Below, one piece after another: positions 23,976 through 35,341 of a stretch of 64,000 bases of DNA (the stretch's first letter is position 1; every line of letters starts with the position of its first letter). The stretch spans positions 1 through 64,000 of the forward strand of contig NDFF03000325.1 of assembly GCA_002150815.3 (NCBI GenBank), read 5' to 3'. The translations under genes were made by a program, and so were the position numbers. Source of the stretch: Grammothele lineata (lineage: Eukaryota > Basidiomycota > Agaricomycetes > Polyporales > Polyporaceae). The notes under the pieces are model-generated. The model was not told the origin of the DNA and searched no databases. It was given only the letters and a program-made list of their open reading frames with translations.

Positions 23976-24288
23976 TCAAGGGGTGGGTGTAAAGCCAGCG
24001 GCCACGCACGCCGCGGAGCACGTCCCAAGCGCCGCGTTGCACGCGATAATGGCGGGAGGGGCTCCAAGACCACCGGTAACGGTCCCGAATACAAAGCCCG
24101 CTGCGGAGTAGCAGGCGACGGCGACGGCGTTGCACCCTAGTGCTCAAACGTAAGCACGTATGCCCGTCGACGAAGGGGGCAGAGGACTCACCAGTCTGGC
24201 AGATGCCGTACGCGAGAGGACCTCCCTGGACACTCCCCACAGGTAGGAGGAGGACGAATGCCGTGGCGATGAAGGACTTGAACTGCAT
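23976..24288 (-). CDS. Small secreted cysteine-containing protein
   Basis: Exons 24192-24288 and 23976-24136 join to 85 residues. An N-terminal signal peptide is clear (MQFKSFIATAFVLLLPVGS) with likely cleavage near VQG/GPLAYG. The mature part is short, Ala/Gly-rich and has five Cys in CQTGCNAV, VACYSA, IIACNAALG and CSAACVAAG spacing. This matches a small secreted protein type widespread in Agaricomycetes, whose function is unknown; roles at the cell surface or in host or substrate contact are speculation. The ATG is the only sensible start because the signal peptide follows directly. Confidence 0.82.
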
Positions 24289-25225
24289 GATGAGGTCGTG
24301 GGACGTTGATACTTAGGGGGCGGGGAAGATGGAAGGGTAAAGCGTCGGCCACCGCGCCAGTTTTATGGGTCGCGCTGTGCTATGTGAAGAGAAAGACATG
24401 CTTAACTATCGCCGTGCACTGATGTCATTCCTCAGACTTCCATTTCTGCGCCACTTGTTTGACTGCCGCAGCACCGGGTAGTGATCGACAGTAATTACCT
24501 TTCGTCATTGAGCTGGTGGGCCGGCTTAAGAAGTTTGGATGCGAGGACCGAGGCTCATGAGGCACGGATGGGCATCGATGATGGCTCATACCCTCGCACG
24601 GTGGTTATACAAACGCAATCACTGCATCAGAGATACCGGATATGCGGCGGGTGTTATTCCAGGTCGAGAACATGTCTTGGGAGATCCGATCGTCACACGA
24701 GAGCATTCTAGAAGAATACCCTTGCATAACCGGATGCCAAAGTCCGCCTACTTCTAATCCAAAAGAGGTCAATTTTGAAGTTGAGGGTCATTATGACGTC
24801 TGCAGCTCACGAGTTCTCCGGCATCAGACGTACTTCGTGGACAGGGAGGAAGGGCTCCCGAGATCTGCAACTTTCGCGATTATTGCTTATGCTCATGATC
24901 TTGTACCAGCACTAGTCCTGCGTAGATCGCTGGCCGGCGCGGCTAGTTGAACGGTATCCGAATTTCGAGTCCCAAATTTGAAGGGGTTCGAAAGGATGCT
25001 CTCCAATAATTTTGAAAGACAGAAGCGTTCAATATGCCGCCTAACTCAGGTGTGTCTGGGAGTACTTACTGAACGGAATCCTGGTGAATAGTGACAAGAG
25101 ACTGTCACTGGCGCTAGCGTCGTGGACTCAGAAGGTCACCTGAAAAGCTTTCGCACGCGTGACGCCATCGTGACGGTCGGTAACGTGATTCCTACGGCCC
25201 CGGCGTGACCGGAGGCAACCGAAGC

Positions 25226-25253
25226 CGAGGTTGCCGGAGGATCGGCAACCTCG
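25226..25253. repeat. Perfect 11-bp inverted repeat
   Basis: CGAGGTTGCCG (25226-25236) and CGGCAACCTCG (25243-25253) are exact reverse complements separated by six bases. A further GGCAACC lies just to the left. It would form a stable hairpin in DNA or RNA. Confidence 0.7.
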
Positions 25254-25442
25254 ACCGCCTCCGCATGCCGCTCTCATATTCCCGCTCGTCCTTCTACTTT
25301 GGCCGCTCAGCACGGATTCCTCCTGCGCTGTATCTTGGACTGGACACCCATTCTTGCCGCGGAATTACAAGTATTCTTGAACGGTCTACCACGAAAAGAC
25401 TACGAGGTCCACTAATCCAAGCGCACATCAAGCCAGCTTCCC

Positions 25443-25482
25443 GAAGACATTCGAAAACATGAGAAGACATTAGAAGACATTA
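25443..25482. repeat. Short degenerate tandem repeat
   Basis: Four imperfect copies of a unit close to GAAGACATT occur in tandem, two of them exact neighbours. It has the form of a minisatellite seed with no gene overlap. Confidence 0.6.
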
Positions 25483-27847
25483 ATCGCATGTACACGCCTA
25501 GCGATCATTCGCGCTCTTCAATGCGTGAGTTTGCCATTTGCTACCGCGCAGTGGGGTTCTAGGATCGACCTCTGTTCGAACAACCCGCGCTGTGTGTGCG
25601 TGGCCGGAAGACGGATCTCTCCTCCGCGCTTGGGCAAGCATCTCGCCCCCGCCGCGAAGCACTGATCCCGCCGCCTTCTCGTCTAGGGATACCAAGTCCG
25701 AGCTTCTCCGGACCGCCAGCGAAGGACCCTCCGCGGGAGCATCCGAGTCCAGCGCCCCGCCGAAATCTCGGCCCCACAACGTCTAGGATTAATCGAGGAC
25801 GCCCTGGAGGCGGTGGACGCTCGCAGCGGGGTACGGCATAGGTATTCCGGAGGTTGATTCGCCGTCCGTGTGTGAGTGAGTGTTTGAACCACTTCGGCTT
25901 TCGTTCGTATCCATGCGACGACATGTAGACATCTTCACATTCGCCGTCGGCAGGGAGCAGGCTATATGCGCTGCAATTTCTGCTCCCGCCTCGCGCCCAT
26001 CCTGTGCGCTACGCCGAGAGAGCCGAAAATCAAGAGCCTTCTCTGTGGGAAGCGAGAGAGCGCGACTCAAATACACCGTTTGGAGCGCTGTTTATAGGCT
26101 ATTGTGTGGGTAAGAGCGTCTCTTTGATCTTGTAGTCGTGGTCGCCATGTCGGACATTCATACTACCCCATTTCTGCGACCCCTTTGCTGCAGGGGCTCC
26201 AAATAAATCGTCCGAAAGATTTTGGGAGGGTGATCTCCGTTTGCATCGGGAATCTGCCCAACCGTCCCACATGGCCAAGCTGCATAACAAGCGCGTGAAA
26301 GGAGGTGATCCCCAACGACTGTGTAGTCGTACACTCTCGCTCATATCGCCACTGTAGCCGAAAGCAATTCGCGCCGAGCGTACCCCTTCATCAAACCACA
26401 TGTAGGCATTGACGGAATGTTCGGCCTTGAATCGTCCCGCGATTCAAACCTTTCGTTTCAAGAACGATCCATGGGAACCCGAACCTGCTGTACGCCTCCT
26501 GCAGTGCGTCCGCATTACTCTCTGTGCCCATGCGGTATCGCGCCGTTTCTGTGATCGCGCCATATCCTCGGTTCCTCTGCCATCGATCCTGCCGGGATGC
26601 AGAGCTGCAAGAGCTGGTCTGATCTGGGCCTCACGTCCGCCTGAAGCTGTCTGCACGAGAAGTGGTCACGAACCATAGTGAGCACACCTGTGCAGCTGGA
26701 AACCGCCCGGCCGAACGAGCGCATCATGTCGGCTTTGCCGGACATGGCTACAGTAGCGCCAATGAACAGGTTTCCGCGTGCGGCCTTTCCTAACGTAAAT
26801 TGCAGAGAACACAGCATATGTTTTATCTGACGCTTGCTCTGTAGCTCCAGTGCAATATGATCTCAAAAGCAAATCTTTGATCGTGGCACACTCTACTTCT
26901 TGGCGTTCATAGCAGTCCGCCTCAATATCGCGTTTGTTACTAGCTGATTGCCTTCAAGCCCAATACCAGTACATATCGTGCGATGCACCCTTCGCAAACG
27001 CCTACGGACCCTTGTCAGTTCATATTCGCCGCCACCGAGAGCTGTTCGGTGGCGGTCCAAACTAGCAAGCGCAGCTGTGGCGAACAATGTGACATGCTGT
27101 GACCATGATGGGTCACACAAAGCACGTAGGTGACTGCCGCTCGGAGAGGTGAGTGGACTGTGTTCGACAGTTGCCCCTCGACGTCGTGGCTGACCACCTC
27201 TCACAGAATGACTACACGTCTCTCCGAACCATTACTTTTTTATCATCCGCTCTCGGCGGATTGCTTGAGCGCTCCTACTGGTGCGGTCGTTACTAGCTAA
27301 CGCTAACTTAGCCATAATCCCGGCTTCCCCCGGAATATCTTTGAGCTCGACAGCCAGGCACTTGCTATGCAGTGCCCGGTCACACGAACTGTTGTGGAGC
27401 CGGGGAGGTGAAAGTTGGGGCGCTCAGAGGCGGGGCTTGATCCGCCGACATCGTGCTCGGAATGTCCGAACAACATAAATGTCGATGCTGCTTCCGCCGG
27501 TATAGGACAGCGCAGCGTTTTGGGCGAGAATGCAGAGAGGTCATCCGGCCATTCTCGACAATTTTTAAGATGAAACGACGCGTGGTTGGCTGGAAGCCGC
27601 CCTAGGACCAGCGACGGCGACTTGGATCGAACCGTGCGTGGCCTGCCATTGGTGGGCCGATTGCCGCCAGGAAACCCCTCATCGCACGGGCAGCAGACAT
27701 TCACTTGCTTCGCTGTAGTGAATCCGTGCCTCCACTTCTCCTCATGCCCCCAGACTACCCTCCTGATATTCTCTTCTCGCGACCTACAAATTCTGAGGAC
27801 CCGCCCCCTTCTTCGTTTCCTCCACCCGCCCCCCGTCCTTCTCCGAC

Positions 27848-29024
27848 ATGTCCGGATTCTACACCTGGCGACTCAACGATCCGAACGACGACGGCTCGAA
27901 CGCCAACGCTCGCCGCTCCAACGCGCGTTCTCGCCGAAGGCAGCCTGCCGCTGGCACGTCAGATGCCAGTTCGAGTACTGTAGGTCCACCTCATTACCAC
28001 TTTCTCTCTCTCTCGCCCTCGCCGACGCTCCAGGATTCATGCCACCTCGTCCAGCCTGCCTCCTCTGAGCCATTCAACATCGTACCCGGTTGGTCATCAA
28101 CGTCCCCTGCATTCGGTCCCACCTTCGAGATATCCGGCACGCTGCCCGAATTGAACATCGTCACTGGGGACCGTATCTGTTTCTACGCCCACGCCCGCAT
28201 CCTCCTCCACTCGTCTAACAATGCCTTCAGCGGGCTCCTGGCCAACTACCCGCCTTCCGGTAGGATCGACGTCCCGGAGGCTGGACCAGCGATCCACGTC
28301 GCCCTGCACGCCATCTACCGCATGTCCTGCGCGCACCTCTCGCCGACGCTCGAGAGCATCGAGGGTGCCATCGACGCGCTGTTCAAGTACGGCGTCGACG
28401 CACGCGCGCTCGCCACCCCGCACTCGCCGCTCTTCCAGCTCGTGCTCGCCCATGCACCCGCCGCGCCGATCGAGGCCTACGCGCTCGCCGCCCACTTCGG
28501 GATGGAGGAGCTCGCGGTCGCGGCGAGCGCCCACCTGCTGGCGTACGACACGAGCCAGATCTCGGACGCGCTGAGCCTGCAGATGGGACCGATTTACTTC
28601 AAGCGGCTGCTCGAGTTCCACCGGATGCGGCTCGCTGCGCTCAAAGAGATCGTGCTTACGCCCCCGAAGACGCACAGGCCGACGGCGACGTGTGGTGAGG
28701 TGAAGGGGAACGTGTTGACGCAGTCGTGGGCGTATGCCGCGGCGGGTATCGTATGGGAGGCAGCCCCAGGTGAGTGCTTTCATTGTTTTGAGGCTTTACG
28801 TCAAGCTTAGGCAACGGTATTAGGGGTGTCGACGTACCAGTTGCGGTCGGCATTTGAGAAGGCGGGGGCGAGCATCTCATGCGATGAATGTTTGACGATG
28901 CTGCAAGGGCGCATTGAAGAGGTTGTGCAGGAGTGGTCCGCTGTCAAGGTTAATTGCTCGGTGCACTCGCCGTCACCGCCACACCCCGCTGATCCTCGTG
29001 GTTATGTTTCAGAGGACCATATAA
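27848..29024 (+). CDS. BTB/POZ-like family protein, paralog BTB-3
   Basis: Exons 27848-27979, 28034-28769, 28824-28948 and 29013-29024 join to 334 residues. The N-terminal 44 residues are charged and unlike the other copies. Intron 1 (54 nt) is also open in frame, so its use is inferred from the intron in the same place in BTB-1 and BTB-2. Domain landmarks: FGPTFEISGTLPELNIV, ICFYAHARILLHSSNNAF, VALHAIYRMSC, YALAAHFGMEELAVAASAHL and MGPIYFKRLLEFH. The 125-nt exon carries ISCDECLTML. The last exon is AGG ACC ATA TAA (RTI, stop). By sequence it sits between the two types that alternate to its right. It opens the plus-strand array. Confidence 0.82.
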
Positions 29025-29751
29025 AGTACACCCGGGCCAACGTTGTAGCGTCGTTTCGATGGGCACCTATCCCCTATATTTCTCGTGGCTTTCCCCAGAA
29101 CATTCACACTATGATTCAAAGTAGCGATTGCGCCGCGTTCGCATATGCCTATCCCTTGAACGATATAGCTACCTCATTGCTATCTTTAACAGTGCCAGCA
29201 CCCGGGAGGTACGAGGGTCAGCATTTGATGCATATTGAAGTCGGACATCCTTCCCTTGTGTATGATTATGTGACCAAGATTGTAGAGGAATACTCCAAGC
29301 AGTTTCCCAGACATCGCCCTCTCGTGGCGTAAAGCTCCACCAGGACTACGGGAGGATTGCCGAGGCACGGCGCCGCGGAAGAGCGGAACCAATGATAGTC
29401 TCTAGAAGGCGTCGCGGCAGAATTGAAGTTGGCAGATGTCACCGATGACGCACCCTTTCGGACCACGTTCCTGCGTCGAAGAGACCTCGATTTATGAGAC
29501 ACATTGACGAGCTTCTGAGGTGATGGCCTTGGAAGGCGGACCGTGACGGATTGGAATTTATAGGAGTCGTACCTGCTTTATCAGTCGGGCAGCCTGACCT
29601 AGACTCTCAGTATGCTCAACATATATCAGAGACTAATTATCTGCAAGGGACGTCTGCTAGTTTTGGCTTATGTCAACATATGATTGGTTGAAAGTGGTCT
29701 TGCATTTGAACGTGACCGTACGGAATGAATGTCGGAAGGCTGGTTGATCGA

Positions 29752-29759
29752 TGACGTCA
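29752..29759. promoter_or_regulatory. TGACGTCA palindrome upstream of BTB-4
   Basis: Perfect CRE-type octamer about 319 bp before the BTB-4 ATG, nearly the same distance as at BTB-1 and BTB-2, although the flanks are not similar. Confidence 0.4.
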
Positions 29760-30020
29760 CTAACGACAACGGCGAAAGTGTTGCACCGGCGTGTAAGCGC
29801 CTGTGAACTCTCGCCGCCTTCTTCGCTGAGCCGAAGCTTTCTGTGCCTACCCCATGATGACTCACTTCCGCGTACATTTACGCCTCACCGACACTGCCAG
29901 CATTCGCGCCGCGTTGTCGTTCCCCGGTCTCATATGTCCCCCCATTCCCTGTTTGACGCGAGTAATCCCTCCACAGCACAAGCCACATAGGCGACAGACC
30001 GCCTCCCAGTGGTGACAGTT

Positions 30021-30026
30021 ATAAAC
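30021..30026 (+). promoter_or_regulatory. TATA box of BTB-4
   Basis: TATAAA lies 50 bp upstream of the ATG at 30071. Confidence 0.5.
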
Positions 30027-30070
30027 ACCCGGTACGCAATCATGCCATCTCATCTCTCGACACACTCAAC

Positions 30071-31139
30071 ATGGAGCACTCGTGGGCCCCGTCATCCCTC
30101 GCCGACGTCGCCTCTCCCGACCTCTATACCTACATGCCCTACGTGTCAGACACTGTCCTCGCGATGGTGAACTGCGCAACCGCCGACGATCAGCTGCAAG
30201 CCAACGGTGCCCTCTTTAGCCCATCCCTCGAATCGTCTGACGTACCCCCGGACACTCCTCTCGAGCTCATCGCGGTCGACGATACGCGCTTTCATGCCCA
30301 TCGCTCTCTCCTTCTCGCAGCATCCAGCAACCACTTCGCGAATCTCCTGGAGGATGACCACAGCGCATCAACAACCATATCCGTCACAGAGTCAGGCCCT
30401 GTGATGAACGTTGTGCTCCATATGATAAATGGTATTCCATACGCGGGAGAACCAGTAGGACTGGACGTTATCGAGGAAGCAGTCCAGGCGTTAATCAAGT
30501 ACGGGGTCCCCGTCCAAACCTTCGCTAGTCCGCCGCTTCCGCTCTACCAGCTCCTCGTCTCCCACGTCCCCTTCCTTCCCATAGAGACGTATGCGCTCGC
30601 AGGGTGCTACGGACTCGAAGACGTCGCGGTCGCGGCGTCTTCCCATCTTCTCGGCTACGACCTCTCATCGCTTTCCGACGATCTCGCCGTCAAGATGGGC
30701 CCGGTCTATCTTCGTAGGTTGTGCGACCTCCACCAGACGCGTCTCGATGCCCTTAAGAGCATAGTTCTAAACCCTCCCAGCGGCCATCCGGTCGATGCTG
30801 AGGGTGACAACGCCTCACAGCACAACCTCGGTCAGCTTTGGGCCGTCGCTGTCGCGCAGTTGGTATGGGGCGCCTTACCCAGTAAGTATCTGAGAGTGTC
30901 GATGCATTCATCGGCGCATCGCGATTGATCATGCCTTCATACAGGTACATCCACGTATTCCCTCCAGTCGACGTTCGAGAAGATGGAGGTCTCGCTGTCT
31001 TGTGCAGAGTGCAGACTCTTACTCCATTCACGCATCCAGGAGGTTATACACGACTGGGCGATGGTCAAGGTGAGGGGCAGGTCGGAGATATCGTAGATAA
31101 CCCACTCGCTGATCCTTGCTTGGCCAGAGAACTATTTAA
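30071..31139 (+). CDS. BTB/POZ-like family protein, paralog BTB-4 (long-first-exon type)
   Basis: Exons 30071-30881, 30945-31069 and 31128-31139 join to 315 residues. There is no intron before the domain, unlike BTB-3, -5, -7 and -9. Landmarks: FHAHRSLLLAASSNHFANLL, VVLHMINGIPY, ALIKYGVPV, YALAGCYGLEDVAVAASSHL and MGPVYLRRLCDLHQTRLDAL. Exon 2 (125 nt) carries LSCAECRLLL, and exon 3 is AGA ACT ATT TAA. It is closest to BTB-8 and BTB-6 in the DLHQTRLD region and forms a two-gene unit with BTB-5. The sequence around the last acceptor (TTGGCCAGAGAACTAT) resembles that of BTB-7, which belongs to the other type. Confidence 0.88.
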
Positions 31140-32499
31140 ATGAACCATCTTCAAGAGTATATCATCGAATCAGCACTGAATCGAATCCGAGATGCGTTTT
31201 CAGCGACAGAAGCAGTAGCAGAGGCTGGTTGTACTACGCGGCCGATGCATATCCCCTACTATCATGATCATGCCATTAAGCCCCATTAGGGCGCTACTGG
31301 ATGCGTTGGCAAGCGTGCAGTAAGTATCCGAAGGAAGATCGCCAAGCATCGTTCCGTCCCCGCTAACTCACGATCTCAGTTTGGGTTGGTCCAGGTTCAG
31401 TGTGCGCGTCGTCCGACAGCCTACCGAGCATGCATGCGAAGATCCCGCCCTTCATAGCTCGTCAGGTAAGTGTTAAGTTCAACTATGTCAAACTGCTCGT
31501 CTGCAGCGCAACAGGCAGTCACGCTCAGTCCGGCTCGACGATGGGGTCGATCGTATTGACCGGCCATTGATGAGCGTCGTACCCATTTGAGCGCTATTCG
31601 CGTCTCATTGCACCTCTCGCGGGTTGGGCGCGACCGGTGACCTATGTGCTGAACATCCTTTTCAGGTTGTGCGTCCTGCTGACATGGTTGACGCCGGTGT
31701 ATCGGGAGTTCTCGGTATACTTAGCTTGAGCCCTTGAACACTACCCAAAAGGGTAGAAAGGGGTCTACCTGGCGTACAATCCACTGAAGTGCTGTAGCAG
31801 GCAGCGCAGCCAGGTGAGTATCTCTATGTACATTTGTTGACAATGGTCTTCTGTGAGGAAAGAACTGCAGAATGAATTGCGCTCGTCGTTCGGATTCGCT
31901 CTGACAGTTACTTTGTGACAGTCACCGTCACCTTGTCGTGACAACATAATCACTATTGCTGCTCCTCGGAGACGATTGCCGGATCCAGGCTGGGGTATTG
32001 GCGAACTGCACTGGGATCGAAGGAGCGAAGACGAACTTCATTGCTATGTTGCCTGGTCAATGGTGCGTCATCTGAGGCTCATGCTGTTCCGCAGTTTCAC
32101 TCGGGTTCCTGACGTAGGCAATTGCCCAACACCCAGGCATCATCTGACGCTTGCCGCCTTAGTGCCGCCGAGTTGGATTCCACCGGGGGATTGTGACACC
32201 GCGGCCGCATAGAACCCCTCGGCCTCAGGCTCGGACGACCCGCCGCCCGTCAGATGTTTCTCACTTCTCGTCCGGGTTTGGTCTGCCCCAACAACTTACC
32301 CCGATATGAACCCCGTAGCACTGCCGCCTCTATGACACGGGTCGTGAGTCGAAATCGATGTTCCGGTGCACTAACGCGGGCTGTTGATTACCTGTACCGC
32401 AGCTCAGAGGGCAACGTTGTTTTTGGAGAGGTACTTAAGAAGGGGGATTCATCGCAATGCACGCACAGCTTGCTCTTACCTCTCCCATCTCGACGCACC
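31140..32499. other. Spacer between BTB-4 and BTB-5
   Basis: About 1.36 kb with only short chance frames and no remnant of another BTB copy that I can recognise. Confidence 0.35.
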
Positions 32500-33548
32500 A
32501 TGGGTCAACGTCCCGAACAGGAACCTATGCAGATCGCGGTATGGCGCATATTTCCCATCCTTTTGCCTCAGCTGACGGCAACACCCTTAGACTGGAACTC
32601 CACCCGATCTCTCGTTTGATTTCGGTCCCGCGTTTAACGTTAACGAGACGATGCCAGACATGACAATCATCACGGACAACAATACCGCCTTCTACACACA
32701 CAGCGAGGTACTCTTAGCCGCTTCCTCGAACAATTTCGGCGGACTCCTCCCGCACAACGTGTCCTTCGGCACGTCAATCCGCGTCCGCGAGCCGGTCCCT
32801 GTTATCAACGTCGCCCTCCGCCTTATCTACAGTCTCCCATGCGTACACCTCGGACCCAGTCTGGAGCAGCTCGAAGGCGTGCTAGCAGCCCTCGTCGAAT
32901 ACGGTGTCCCCCCGCCGCCACTCGCCCAAGCCCCGCACCTCCCGCTGTTCCAGCTCATCCTCGCGCACGCCCCCGAACGCCCAATCGAGACGTACGCCCT
33001 CGCGGGCCAATACGCACTCGAAGAGGCCGCAGTCGCGGTCTCCGCCCATCTGCTCACGTACGACACCACGGCGCTGACGGACGAGCTGGTGAGCAAGATG
33101 GGTGCGCGGTACTGCCAGCGGCTGTACGCGCTCCACCAGTCGCGCCTCGCCGCGCTGCGCGAGATCGCGCACTCCCCGCCGCGCGCGCACGTGCCGACGG
33201 CGGCGTGCGGGGAGGAGGGGAACGCAGAGCTCGCGAAGGCGTGGGGATTCGCGGCGGCGGAGCTGGTGTGGTGTGCGTCTCCCGGTGAGTAGGACGTATA
33301 TAGGGCGCGGAGCACAGCATCGTGTAGCTCAACGGTTGTCCGTCTTATTCTTCAGGGATGTCAGCCGATGAACTCCGAGCGTACTTCGCGAAGAGCGGAG
33401 ATGCACTGACGTGTCCTGAATGTGTCGATATGCTTCGTAAACGTACGGAAGAGGTCGTACGTGAGTGGTCCGAGGTGAAGGTGTGTGCCGTCGATTCTTC
33501 CACTCGGATTGAGAGGTGATGGATGTTTTTCCTTAGAAAACGATATGA
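32500..33548 (+). CDS. BTB/POZ-like family protein, paralog BTB-5 (39-nt-first-exon type)
   Basis: Exons 32500-32538, 32591-33284, 33356-33480 and 33537-33548 join to 289 residues. The 39-nt first exon encodes MGQRPEQEPMQIA. The ATG has a strong context (CACCATGGG), and the exon length and phase equal those of BTB-7 and BTB-9. The domain begins PPDLSFDFGPAFNV, then AFYTHSEVLLAASSNNFGGL, VALRLIYSLPC and MGARYCQRLYALHQSRLAAL. Exon 3 (125 nt) has LTCPECVDML. The last exon is AAA ACG ATA TGA, so this copy ends KTI rather than RTI. The exon 2 region is strongly GC-rich. Confidence 0.86.
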
Positions 33549-34308
33549 TTGTCGCGCATGAGGTACCGGTAGGTCTTTGTGAGCAGATGCGGACTATCTG
33601 GGGTAGTTGGTGTGTGTATGTCGACGCCTGTGTATACCTTCCGGGAGGATTTCTGGAACACGATGAATTATAAAATATGGCTACCCTGGTGCAAATAGAA
33701 ACTACGTTGTATGTACTTCGAGGCTTCGAAACAGGCGGAGCTGCGGAGAGCCGGTCAGCAGCCGTTCGGTTGCACCATTCTTGTCTGGCCCCTTCCTCAA
33801 GGCTCAAATCGCTTATAAGTTATGACCTCCGCTGCGATGTCCCGATAGTCTATCCACCATGCAAGTAGAACAGACATAGCTGGCTGGAGTAAGTACGAAT
33901 AGTAGACATAGCTCTAGAATCGACCAAAATGCGGAGGTGGCGGCGGGGAACGGGAGAGCACATGAGGTACGGGCCGTGCAGCCGATCGGAGCCGGGGAGT
34001 TGCACGTGCGCGATAACGGTATTGCTTTCCCGCGGTGGGCGCTCTGACGAGCAAGCTACGTAGCGTTCCACCTCATGACCCTCTTTTACATTTCGCTCCT
34101 GTCATGCGGCAACCACCATCTCGCCGAGTGCAGCCCTAATGGAAGAGTGTCCTTTCTACTTGAGACTTTGACCCCTCGATTTGCGGCAGGATGCCGAGCG
34201 AGGCATGGTTTACATAACGCACTTCAAAACAAATAAAGCTCTGTCGGAGTCTCGGTGTGACCTTCAACGTTCTACGTTCGCGCTTCTCATCCAACCACTT
34301 CCACCGCC
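33549..34308. other. Spacer between BTB-5 and BTB-6
   Basis: About 760 bases containing the BTB-6 upstream region. No gene, and no TGACGTCA site as found at BTB-1, -2 and -4. Confidence 0.4.
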
Positions 34309-35341
34309 ATGATAGATAATCCCTACTTTCCGAGTCTCATCAGCAGCTCCTCAACGAACTGCGACATGCGCCCCTTCATTGGGTTACCAGATCCAGATCC
34401 GATGTTCGTATCGTCCTCAACCCCCATGTTTGGGCCGTCGTTCCAAGTCGCGAGTGTACCTGCGGACGTGGAACTTATATCGGACGACGGCGCTCACTTC
34501 TGCGTGCACCGACCCCTACTCCTCCTCTCATCCACCAACGCCTTCGCAGACCTGTTGAACGACTCGCACGAATTTGTGTCGCTTCCCGAGCCCGGCGCCG
34601 TTCTAGACATCGTACTTCACATCATCTACGGCGCCCCATATATCCATCGTTCACCCGCCCTGGACGTCGTCGAGGCTGCGCTCACCGCGCTGGTCAGGTA
34701 CGGCGTCCCTGTCACCCTCTTCTCCAGCCCTCACCTCCCGCTATACCAACTCCTCATCTCCTTCGCGCCCCACATGCCCATCGACGCATACGCGCTTGCA
34801 GCGCGTTTCGCTCTCGACGCCGTTGCGGTCACCACCTCTGCTCACCTTCTCACCTATGACACGTCGCTGCTTTCGGATCAGATCGCGACGAAGATGGGGC
34901 CGATATACTTCCGCAGGCTCTGTGATCTACACCGGGAGCGCCTCGATGCGCTCAAACATATCGTCCTCCGACCTCCTTCCCAGCACCTACCCGCTGACGG
35001 TCAAAAGGGAGGCTTACATCGTGAGCTGTCTCAGGCATGGGCGTTTGCAGCCGCACAGTTGGTCTGGGGAGCATCACCTGGTGAGCATTGGCATCCCTAC
35101 TAGCGTGCATCTCTCAGGGTAGACGTTAATACGTACTCCTACGTGATCATAGGTACATCGACCTTTGCGCTCCAATCTGCGTTCGGCAAGACGGAGGACT
35201 TGATCGCCTGCGCGGATTGTCGGAACGCCCTACGGCTTCGCGTGGCAGAGGTCGTGCGAGACTGGTCTGCTGTCAAGGCAAGTCTCTCGCTGCAAATGTA
35301 CCTGGTCGAATCTCATCCGATCGTTCCAGCGGACCATATGA
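34309..35341 (+). CDS. BTB/POZ-like family protein, paralog BTB-6 (long-first-exon type)
   Basis: Exons 34309-35080, 35153-35277 and 35330-35341 join to 302 residues. Landmarks: FGPSFQVASVPADVELI, FCVHRPLLLLSSTNAFADLL, IVLHIIYGAPY, ALVRYGVPV, YALAARFALDAVAV and MGPIYFRRLCDLHRERLDAL. Exon 2 (exactly 125 nt) carries IACADCRNAL. Its donor is GCAAGT, not GT: a GC-AG intron that is required if the terminal exon CGG ACC ATA TGA is to be used as in every other copy. Without splicing, the frame would run on to a TGA at 35347-35349 and end ADHMKQ. Start context and position agree with BTB-4 and BTB-8. Confidence 0.86.

Larger units (their letters stand above)
24289..27847. other. 3.5 kb gene-poor stretch before the BTB array
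   Basis: No gene is supported on either strand. The stretch holds a short tandem repeat and a perfect hairpin near 25.2-25.5 kb (listed separately). A minus-strand frame near 26.52-26.82 kb reads more protein-like than the rest but has no start, splice-joined partner or motif. Confidence 0.35.
29025..30070. other. Spacer between BTB-3 and BTB-4
   Basis: About 1 kb. A plus-strand frame continues in chance reading to about 29332 but contains the BTB-3 stop in the spliced phase, so it is not called. The right part holds the BTB-4 promoter with a TGACGTCA site and a TATA box. Confidence 0.4.

Noticed and set aside
26515..26817. Minus-strand frame with a protein-like stretch (GNLFIGATVAMSGKADMM)
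   Set aside because: Looks better than background, but I find no start context, adjoining exon or family. Possibly a relic, not supportable as a gene.
28949..29332. Open reading through the BTB-3 last intron to 29332
   Set aside because: It depends on retaining an intron with good donor and acceptor sites whose removal gives the family's RTI end.
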